Source: CAMLJR01 sp964500675 (GTDB lineage: Bacteria > Pseudomonadota > Gammaproteobacteria > Pseudomonadales > CAMLJR01). From it: a stretch of 64,000 bases of DNA. Under the pieces are notes generated by a model that was not told the origin of the DNA, ran no database searches, and saw only the letters and a program-made list of their open reading frames with translations. The stretch's first letter is position 1; each line of letters starts with the position of its first letter. The stretch is taken from contig CAZCNY010000001.1 of the NCBI GenBank assembly GCA_964500675.1, positions 620,001-684,000 of the forward strand, read 5' to 3'. Position numbers and translations under genes: made by a program. Positions 53,433-60,262 of this stretch are shown in pieces.

Positions 53433-53465
53433 GGACAGGGAGCCTGTCCCAAGGGCCTCATGAGG
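53433..53465 (+). promoter_or_regulatory. Leader hairpin and palindrome over the ribosome-binding region
   Basis: GGACAGG (53433-53439) pairs with CCTGTCC (53443-53449) around a 3-base loop. It is followed by the perfect palindrome CCTCATGAGG (53456-53465), which contains an alternative ATG (53460) and runs into the AGGTGGAG ribosome-binding site of the start at 53475. Confidence 0.5.
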
Positions 53466-53474
53466 TGGAGAACT

Positions 53475-54200
53475 ATGCGATCGACTTGTGAAGATGTGTT
53501 TACCGTAGCACGCGATTTCGGCGAACGGTATCAAATTTTAATTGCCAGCACAGAAGCATTGCGCAATGACGTCTATCGACTGCGCTATCAAGTATTCTGC
53601 GAAAAGCTCGGCTATGACATGGAGCATCGCGATGGCCTCGAATCCGACGAATACGATCGCGACAGCCTGCAAGTGTTATTACGCGAGCGCGTATCGCAAA
53701 AATCGGTGGGTTGTTTCCGGCTCGTGATGCCGCAGCGTAGCGGTCGCATCTGGCTGCCATTCGATTTATACGGAGTGCCACATGTCGATCGCAGTCTTTT
53801 TAACTGGAATTATGTCAATCACAGACGCAGCGTCGAAGTATCGCGTCTAGCGCTGAATGTACCCAGCAACCAACCTGCATCGACAAGTAATAAAAACACC
53901 AGCACGCCATTTCTAGCGACAGCTTTGTTCTACGCCGCCACCGCTATCAGCGCTCGCATAAACGTTGAAAATGTCTTCATGGTAATCGAGCCCGGTCTCG
54001 GGCGTTTGATCTCGCGCTTCGGAATCAAGCTAGAGCAAATCAGCCCGCCGTTTGAATATTATGGTCAGCGCGCGACATTCACGACGACAGTCATGCGCTC
54101 GCAAGCCGAATTGCTGACGCTAAAAGCGTCGTGGCGGCATCTTTACAATGTCATCGAGCAGCAATTGTTTACTGAAATATTGGCGCAACAGGTGGCGTGA
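53475..54200 (+). CDS. PEP-CTERM/exosortase-associated acyltransferase
   Basis: 241 aa from ATG 53475, chosen for the AGGTGGAG just upstream; ATG 53460 is in frame but lies in a palindrome. The N-terminal half resembles the autoinducer-synthase/GNAT fold: LRNDVYRLRYQVFCEKLGYD (residues about 28-47), then VGCFRLVMP (about 77-85) and VEVSRLALN (about 119-127). This is the pattern of the PEP-CTERM/exosortase-system acyltransferase family, known only near exosortase and exopolysaccharide clusters. No exosortase, epsH or PEP-CTERM protein is in the window. It is not a LuxI synthase by length or motif. It stands alone, downstream of a sigma-54 promoter. Confidence 0.82.
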   Translation: MRSTCEDVFTVARDFGERYQILIASTEALRNDVYRLRYQVFCEKLGYDMEHRDGLESDEYDRDSLQVLLRERVSQKSVGCFRLVMPQRSGRIWLPFDLYGVPHVDRSLFNWNYVNHRRSVEVSRLALNVPSNQPASTSNKNTSTPFLATALFYAATAISARINVENVFMVIEPGLGRLISRFGIKLEQISPPFEYYGQRATFTTTVMRSQAELLTLKASWRHLYNVIEQQLFTEILAQQVA

Positions 54201-54236
54201 CCGATCGTTTTCGCGTTGGAAAATCTCGCTACCCGG

Positions 54237-55637
54237 TCACTCCCCGGTACGCGAATCGCGGTTGGAGAATTGCAGACGACGAATTTTTGCCGATTTAGGC
54301 AGCGCGGGTTCCGCAGGCACTTCACTGCGTCGCCGCTTTTCCAGCGTTTGTTCGATCGCGAGCGGAAAAAATAATAGTAGATCGTATAGCTGATGCACTA
54401 AGCGGCCGAGCTCCAACCACACCCTGCCGCTCAAACGCAACAAAACCGAGAGCACCGTGAGCAGCGCCACTGCGGCACTCGCCAATACCGGACGAGACGT
54501 CGCCAGCAATGCTTCGAGCGCCGGCGACAAGAGCGCCAACAACAGCGGTACGACAAAACCCGCACTCGCCGCCCCCCAAACCGACAAAACCTTGGCATCA
54601 GCGGTGCGAACGATAGCGCTCGACTCCAGCAGCAGGGCTTCACCGGTCGCGAGCGCCAACAGCAGCAAACTGGAAACGCCTATCGTCGCGGCACGCCCCC
54701 GCCGCGGTAGACCGCCGATCAACGGCAGCAAGCGGGTTATCTGGGTGGCTTCGCTGAGCACAAGTGCGACAGCCATGACGGCGATGGTAAATGCACCCGC
54801 GGTGAGAAAACTCGCAATCCCGGGTCCCGGCACCAGAACCGCAAGCGGCGCAGCCAGCAAATTCATATTGAGCGCCGCCAAAATTACGGCAACCGTCGAC
54901 AGCGCCAGCGCCATCAACCAGCGCGCCAAGAACGACTCGACGCGCGCATCGGCTCGATTGGCGCAGAGCTCGCGAAACGCCGCCATTTGCGTATCTATGC
55001 GATGCGCGCGCGCAAGCAAATCGCGGCTATCGCGCCCCACTGTCGAGACCTGTTTGCTCACGCCACGCCAAAGCGGGCGTAGATCAGCGAGAATCTTATG
55101 GCGCGCGTTCACCGCCCAACGGTACTCGCGCATCACCTCGCGCTGCTGATCGAGCACAGAGCTGTGGATATCCTGCAGCACGCGACCGACCGGCTCAGGG
55201 TTGGTTTCGGTTTGCAACTTCGCTATCGCATCAACCGCATCGACCCAGCCCGGCGGGGACGGCGGCACCTGCGCGCTGCGGTCGAAGTCCTCCTCCATCA
55301 AATTGACGTGTTCGTTGATCGAGCGCTCGAGGTGCTGGAACTTGGTCATGTCCTGCTCAACCGCGGCAGCGACACGCTGGAACTCGCGCTCGAGCTGGCG
55401 CCGCGTAATTTCCATTTGTAACGCCAGCATCACTTCGCGATTGCGCGTGTCGACGCGTGCGGCGAGCGCCGTGCAGCCGCGCGCAAGCAGGCGCGCAGCC
55501 CGATAACCGCCGCGGCTGACACGGTCGATGAACGCATGACTACTGCGCTGCGTCAAATACAGCACAGCGATGCCGGTGACCAATAAAATCACTAGCGCGG
55601 CGATGGGATAGTCGGACCAAAAGGCAAAAGAGTTCAT
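54237..55637 (-). CDS. Unknown membrane protein with coiled-coil cytoplasmic region
   Basis: 466 aa. One N-terminal membrane helix (about 9-28) is followed by about 200 charged, helical residues with strong heptads (ALQMEITRRQLEREFQRVAA, QHLERSINEHVNLMEEDFDR), then about six membrane helices (about 238-420: LALSTVAVILAALNMNLLAA, LLLLALATGEALLLES, ASAAVALLTVLSVLLRLSG) and a basic tail. I do not recognise the family. It lies leftward 165 bases after fleR, where fliE begins in Pseudomonas-type clusters, so it may not belong to the flagellar set. Confidence 0.75.
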   Translation of the reverse strand: MNSFAFWSDYPIAALVILLVTGIAVLYLTQRSSHAFIDRVSRGGYRAARLLARGCTALAARVDTRNREVMLALQMEITRRQLEREFQRVAAAVEQDMTKFQHLERSINEHVNLMEEDFDRSAQVPPSPPGWVDAVDAIAKLQTETNPEPVGRVLQDIHSSVLDQQREVMREYRWAVNARHKILADLRPLWRGVSKQVSTVGRDSRDLLARAHRIDTQMAAFRELCANRADARVESFLARWLMALALSTVAVILAALNMNLLAAPLAVLVPGPGIASFLTAGAFTIAVMAVALVLSEATQITRLLPLIGGLPRRGRAATIGVSSLLLLALATGEALLLESSAIVRTADAKVLSVWGAASAGFVVPLLLALLSPALEALLATSRPVLASAAVALLTVLSVLLRLSGRVWLELGRLVHQLYDLLLFFPLAIEQTLEKRRRSEVPAEPALPKSAKIRRLQFSNRDSRTGE

Positions 55638-55801
55638 CGGTAAACCAAACCCGGCTGATGTATTTTTTCAGTCTACCGGGATCGGCGGAAATTGCGAAAC
55701 CAAACTGCTTACAATCTGCGCAGTTTCGCAGTTTTGTCGGCTCCAAATATGTCGCCTAAAACCTGAAAATAATTTTATATATCTTTAATTTAAAAGGATT
55801 T

Positions 55802-57262
55802 TTAAAACTCAGTGGCAGCGAAGCCCTGCTCACGCATACGCGCCAATTTATAGCGCAACGTGCGCTCACTGATCCCCAGACGGGCCGCTGATAATTTGCG
55901 GTTGCCGCGGGTATCCCGCAGTGTTTGGCGAATAATTTCAAATTCACGCTGCTGTAAATCATCGTCTAGTCCAGCAGCGAGGGTCGCCGCGGCAGCGGTT
56001 TCCGGAACATCGAGCGATTCCGCCGAGGCCTCGTCAAGCTCGCTCAAGCCCACGCCAGCGTACGGATCAAGAAAGAGATCGCCGGCGTTGATTAATGTTC
56101 CATGATGCATAATCAGCGCGCGCTGCACGACGTTATCGAGCTCGCGAACATTACCCGGCCAATCGTAACCGCACAGCGCGCGCTCAGCATCGTTACTAAA
56201 CCGAACCGCACCCAACCCCATTTTTGCGACATGCTTTTGCAACAGGCAGTTGGCGATTGCCGTTATGTCACCACGACGCTGGCGCAACGGCGACCATTGC
56301 AGCGGAAATACGCTGAGCCGATAAAATAAGTCTTCGCGGAACCGGCCCGCTTTAACCTCCGCGCGCAAATCGCGGTTGGTCGTCGCCAGGATGCGTACAT
56401 CCAGTTTAATGAGCTGGCGGCTGCCGAGACGTTCGACTTCGCGCTCCTGAATAACGCGCAGCAGTTTGGCTTGCAGCGCCAGCGGCAATTCGGAAATTTC
56501 GTCGAGTAACAAGGTGCCGCCGTTCGCCTGCTCGAATTTACCCGGCAGCGCTGCTTGCGCGCCGGTGAACGCGCCTTTCTCGTGACCGAACAACATCGCT
56601 TCGAGCATGTTCTCGGGAATCGCCGCGCAGTTGATCGCAATGAATGCGCCGTGTGCACGCTGCGACTGCTGATGAATATACCGTGCGAGAACCTCCTTGC
56701 CGGTACCGCTTTCACCGCAGATGATCACCGTCGAATCGGTTGCGGCAACGCGTCGCGCCAATTGCAAAAGCTGCTGGCTGCTCGCCTCCACCGCAATCGG
56801 CTGATCCTCATCCCGCCAGGCCGCACCCGTATAACGCGCGACAACATCAACCAATACCTGCGGTTTAAACGGCTTCACCAGATAATCGACCGCACCAGCA
56901 CGCATCGCCTCCACCGATTTAGCGATACTGCCGTATGCCGTAATTAACAACACGGGGAGTTGCGGAAACCGCTGTCGCAACTCGTGCAGCAATTCGTGCC
57001 CATCCATGCCACCCATGTTGACGTCAGACACCACCATATCGACATAATTATGCGCAAGCAGATCGAGTGCTTTCTCAGCGCTTTCAGCCTGTATAACACC
57101 GGCACCTGCAAGCTCCAGGGTATCGACGAGCGCTTCGCGCAAACTTGCGTCGTCTTCAACGACGAGCACACGCGCCGCCTCAAGCAGCGCGCGCACCTCA
57201 CAAATATCGTTAGATGCGGCGAAATCCGTCACCCCTTTCATTTTATTCATCGCACTAGTCAT
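55802..57262 (-). CDS. fleR: Sigma-54 response regulator FleR
   Basis: 486 aa. Receiver domain (about 30-150) with VVEDD, phospho-acceptor in VVSDVNMGGMDG and KPFK; AAA+ domain (about 165-400) with Walker A GESGTGKEVLARYIH, the sigma-54 contact GAFTGA and Walker B GTLLLDEISELPLA; C-terminal Fis-type helix-turn-helix (RGNRKLSAARLGISERTLRY). The overlap with fleS (ATGA at 57259-57262) and the fleQ neighbour identify it as FleR, activator of the flagellar basal-body/hook tier. Confidence 0.93.
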   Translation of the reverse strand: MTSAMNKMKGVTDFAASNDICEVRALLEAARVLVVEDDASLREALVDTLELAGAGVIQAESAEKALDLLAHNYVDMVVSDVNMGGMDGHELLHELRQRFPQLPVLLITAYGSIAKSVEAMRAGAVDYLVKPFKPQVLVDVVARYTGAAWRDEDQPIAVEASSQQLLQLARRVAATDSTVIICGESGTGKEVLARYIHQQSQRAHGAFIAINCAAIPENMLEAMLFGHEKGAFTGAQAALPGKFEQANGGTLLLDEISELPLALQAKLLRVIQEREVERLGSRQLIKLDVRILATTNRDLRAEVKAGRFREDLFYRLSVFPLQWSPLRQRRGDITAIANCLLQKHVAKMGLGAVRFSNDAERALCGYDWPGNVRELDNVVQRALIMHHGTLINAGDLFLDPYAGVGLSELDEASAESLDVPETAAAATLAAGLDDDLQQREFEIIRQTLRDTRGNRKLSAARLGISERTLRYKLARMREQGFAATEF

Positions 57263-58476
57263 AGGCTGTTAAGCTCCCAAAGCGGTAACCGCAGCTCAGC
57301 GCACGCGCCACAACCCAGTTCCGAGTTAATGACAAATTGACCTTGATGCGCCTCAGCTACCGCACGCACAACCGCAAGGCCAAGACCGGTGCCCTGCGCC
57401 TTGGTGGTGAAAAACGGCTGGTTGAGCCGCGCGGCGGTCCCGCCATCAAAGCCGATACCATTATCTGCAATGGTAATTGAGACCCAACGAGAGTTATCGC
57501 TTGCAACCGGCTTATCGCTTACAGCTAAACAACAATCGATTTGAATTTTTGGATCGCGTGCGCAAGCTTGAAGAGCGTTGTTGACGAGATTGGTCAGTGC
57601 ACCGATGACACTGTCTTTATTGCAGTGCAGCAGCGCGGTGCTTGCGTTATTCACAACAACCAATTCTGCACGCGCGGTAGCGATGGGTGTTTCGATAGCC
57701 GCTTGCAGCGATGCGAGCAATTCGGCCGTGGTAATCGTATCGGTCAACTTCACATCGCTGCGCGCGAATATCAACATATCCTTTACTTGCTGTTCCAGAT
57801 GCTGCAACCGGTCGAGCAATTTGCGCGAAAATTTTTCGCTTTGCGCCGCGCCCAATCGACCTTCACACAAATGACCGGCGTATAGCATTGCCGCCGACAG
57901 CGGCGTGCGGATCTGATGCGCCAGCGACGCCACCATTTTGCCCATATCCGACAAGCGCTGATGATGACTCAAGCGCTGCTGCAGCGCGCGCGTTTCGGTG
58001 AGATCGGTGAGCAGCAGTAACTGACCCGGTTCAGCGTCGAGCGAGCGCGTCGCGATACTGATACGCCGCCCATCGCGCAATGAGATTTCGTGGCCGTCAT
58101 CGCCGCGCGGCGCAAAACTGCGCTGTATCACCTTGCGCCACAACTCCCCCGTTAGAGGCGAGCCCAGCAAATCGATCGCGGCGGGATTGCAATCGGCAAT
58201 GCGTCCAAATTGATCGAGCACGATGACGCCCGCCGGCAACAAGGTCAGCAGACTTTGCAATCGCGCGGCAACGCGCTCTTTTTCCTGTAACTCTTGCAGG
58301 CGCTCTTCGGCGACACGGTGCAGCTCACCGTCGAGTTGCGATACGCGCTCCTCCATCGCGCGATAGGTATCGGTCAGCTGCTCTGAAAGTTCATTGAATA
58401 ACTCAAAGGCGGACGCCAGCTGCGCGGCGGCGGGTACGCGCTCCGGGTGAATGCGTTCGACTGCGGGTGATGCCAT
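57259..58476 (-). CDS. fleS: Sensor kinase FleS
   Basis: 405 aa from ATG 58476, with GAGGAGAAG upstream. N-terminal coiled coil (about 20-80), PAS domain (about 80-190: LLTLLPAGVIVLDQFGRIAD), HisKA box SLAHQIRTPLSAAMLYAGHL with the phospho-acceptor histidine, and ATPase with NLVNNALQACARD, DNGIGFDGG and GTGLGLAVVRAVAEAH. No membrane segments, as in other FleS/FlrB kinases. Partner of FleR. A sigma-54 promoter lies at 58571-58586. Confidence 0.93.
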   Translation of the reverse strand: MASPAVERIHPERVPAAAQLASAFELFNELSEQLTDTYRAMEERVSQLDGELHRVAEERLQELQEKERVAARLQSLLTLLPAGVIVLDQFGRIADCNPAAIDLLGSPLTGELWRKVIQRSFAPRGDDGHEISLRDGRRISIATRSLDAEPGQLLLLTDLTETRALQQRLSHHQRLSDMGKMVASLAHQIRTPLSAAMLYAGHLCEGRLGAAQSEKFSRKLLDRLQHLEQQVKDMLIFARSDVKLTDTITTAELLASLQAAIETPIATARAELVVVNNASTALLHCNKDSVIGALTNLVNNALQACARDPKIQIDCCLAVSDKPVASDNSRWVSITIADNGIGFDGGTAARLNQPFFTTKAQGTGLGLAVVRAVAEAHQGQFVINSELGCGACAELRLPLWELNSL

Positions 58477-58570
58477 GAACTTCTCCTCATGCCTACCAGG
58501 AAACACGTATTACCTGGCAACAGATGCCAGCGACGGAAAATCGTCGCCAAAGCGCTCTGGGGAGGGAAAC

Positions 58571-58586
58571 TGCAAGGCCTATGCCG
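58571..58586 (-). promoter_or_regulatory. Sigma-54 promoter of fleSR
   Basis: On the minus strand CGGCATAGGCCTTGCA gives GG-N10-GC with a full TTGCA -12 element; the -24 part GGCA is kept. The start would lie near 58559, about 83 bases before fleS. FleQ, encoded immediately upstream, is the expected activator. Confidence 0.65.
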
Positions 58587-58639
58587 TAATTATTTTTACA
58601 ATAAAGTCAAAAAGTTAGATGACTGAAAAAGTGAATCGG

Positions 58640-60097
58640 TCAGTCTGCCGACATACCGGGCCGCAGCATGCCGTACTTGCGCATTTTTTCCACAAGCGTG
58701 GTGCGGCGCGTTTTTAACTTTTCTGCCGCGCGCGCGACGACACCATGGCTGTCATCGAGTGCCTGCTGAATCAGACCGCGTTCAAGATTCGTTAAATACT
58801 CTTTGAGATCGATACCATTCACGGGCAGCAATGCCATGGTGTCGAGACTGGCCAGTGCCGGTCGACCATTGTGGTCAGCTTCTGGCAACTGCAAATCTTC
58901 GTCGCTCTCTTCGACATGACGAAATTTTTTCGGCAAGTCTTGCACACCCACGACGCCATAAGGATGCAAAATCGCCATGCGCTCGACGAGGTTGGCAAGT
59001 TCGCGCACGTTGCCCGCCCACTCGTGACGGCACAGCGACATGATTGCAGCGGAATTGAAACGCGTCGATCCGCGCTTCTCGGTTTCGAGCCGCGTGATCA
59101 GCTCGTTTAGCAACAGCGGAATATCTTCGATCCGCTCGCGCAGCGGTGGCATTTCGATCGGAAACACATTAAGCCGATAATACAAATCCTCTCGGAATCG
59201 TCCTTCGCTGATCATCGTTTCCAGATCTTTGTGCGTCGCCGCGATGATACGCACATCGGTTTGAATGGTCTTATTGCTGCCGACGCGCTCAAAACTGCGC
59301 TCCTGCAACACGCGCAGAATTTTCACCTGCATATCGAGCGGCATATCGCCGATTTCGTCGAGGAACAAGGTGCCGCCTTGCGCCATTTCAAAACGGCCGG
59401 CGCGACTCGTAATCGCTCCGGTAAAAGCGCCCTTCTCGTGACCAAATAACTCGCTTTCGAGCAACTCGCGCGGAATCGCGCCGCAATTCACCGGCACGAA
59501 AGGCTTGTGACGCCGATGCGAGTTGTAATGCAAATTGCGCGCGACCACCTCCTTGCCGGTGCCGGATTCGCCCGTCACCAAGACAGTGACTTCTTTATCG
59601 GCGACCTGCGCCATCATCTCTCGCACTTTCTGCACTTGGCGGCTCGTGCCCACCAAACTGCGAAATAGTTGCAGATCGCGCTGCAGGGTGCGGCCCGCAT
59701 GTGTATCGAATTGCTCGCGATATACCTGCGCGCGATGCAAGGTATCGAGCAGCTTGTTATAGCTGGGTGGAAATTCGAGATGCGCGATAACTTTGCGCTG
59801 CATATCGGGATCGTCAATCGCATCGAGCTGTTGTTCGGCAAAGATGATCACGGGCACCGTGGCGTCCCACTCGTGGATATCGCGCAACAGCTTCGTTAAC
59901 GGACGACTGCACGCACCCAGAAGCACCGCTCCCACCGCGCGGCTGCCCTGCTTAGCAGCAGGACTCTGCAACAGCTTGGTCCATGCCGCACAATCGAAAC
60001 TGCGTGGATTTTCTCCCAAGAAATCGAGTATCACACCAAAATCATGGCGGCGCTGGTCGCTGTCATCGATCAGGACAACTTGCTTTTCTTCCCACAT
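58640..60097 (-). CDS. fleQ: Flagellar master regulator FleQ
   Basis: 485 aa from ATG 60097 (MWEEKQVVLIDDS), matching the usual FleQ start; a TTG four codons earlier is less likely. N-terminal receiver-like FleQ domain (about 1-120; DSDQRRHDFGVILDFLGE), AAA+ domain (about 140-375) with GESGTGKEVVARNLH, GAFTGA and GTLFLDEIGDMPLD, and C-terminal Fis-type helix-turn-helix (AAEKLKTRRTTLVEKMRKYG). FleQ activates flagellar class II genes with sigma-54 and, through c-di-GMP binding, switches exopolysaccharide genes. Confidence 0.94.
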   Translation of the reverse strand: MWEEKQVVLIDDSDQRRHDFGVILDFLGENPRSFDCAAWTKLLQSPAAKQGSRAVGAVLLGACSRPLTKLLRDIHEWDATVPVIIFAEQQLDAIDDPDMQRKVIAHLEFPPSYNKLLDTLHRAQVYREQFDTHAGRTLQRDLQLFRSLVGTSRQVQKVREMMAQVADKEVTVLVTGESGTGKEVVARNLHYNSHRRHKPFVPVNCGAIPRELLESELFGHEKGAFTGAITSRAGRFEMAQGGTLFLDEIGDMPLDMQVKILRVLQERSFERVGSNKTIQTDVRIIAATHKDLETMISEGRFREDLYYRLNVFPIEMPPLRERIEDIPLLLNELITRLETEKRGSTRFNSAAIMSLCRHEWAGNVRELANLVERMAILHPYGVVGVQDLPKKFRHVEESDEDLQLPEADHNGRPALASLDTMALLPVNGIDLKEYLTNLERGLIQQALDDSHGVVARAAEKLKTRRTTLVEKMRKYGMLRPGMSAD

Positions 60098-60194
60098 GCT
60101 GGCATCCAATCAAACGCGCCTCTTTTGCGTTGTTAACTCTTTAACATTGTTAATTGGCACTAGCATGCCGAGGCTTTGACGAGTTGATGAGAAA

Positions 60195-60222
60195 ATCTTA
60201 GCTATTATTTTTGACAGGTCAA
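60195..60222 (-). promoter_or_regulatory. Sigma-70 promoter of fleQ
   Basis: On the minus strand TTGACC (60222-60217) and TAAGAT (60200-60195) are 16 bases apart. The transcript would start near 60188, giving a leader of about 90 bases to the fleQ ATG. Confidence 0.65.
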
Positions 60223-60231
60223 ATTAATGAC
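60218..60231. promoter_or_regulatory. FleQ-box-like palindrome at the fleQ promoter
   Basis: GTCAAATTAATGAC has the GTCA-N6-TGAC arms and 14-base length of the FleQ consensus described in Pseudomonas (recalled as GTCAATAAATTGAC), matching 10 of 14 positions. It overlaps the -35 element. The adjoining TTGAC-AG-GTCAA (60211-60222) is a second near-palindrome. Confidence 0.5.
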
Positions 60232-60262
60232 ATGAAACAGCCGAAAAAATTGTTTTCACCTG

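Noticed and set aside
53475..54200. LuxI-type homoserine-lactone synthase
   Set aside because: The fold is related, but the protein is longer, and no luxR gene is adjacent; the exosortase-associated acyltransferase family fits better.
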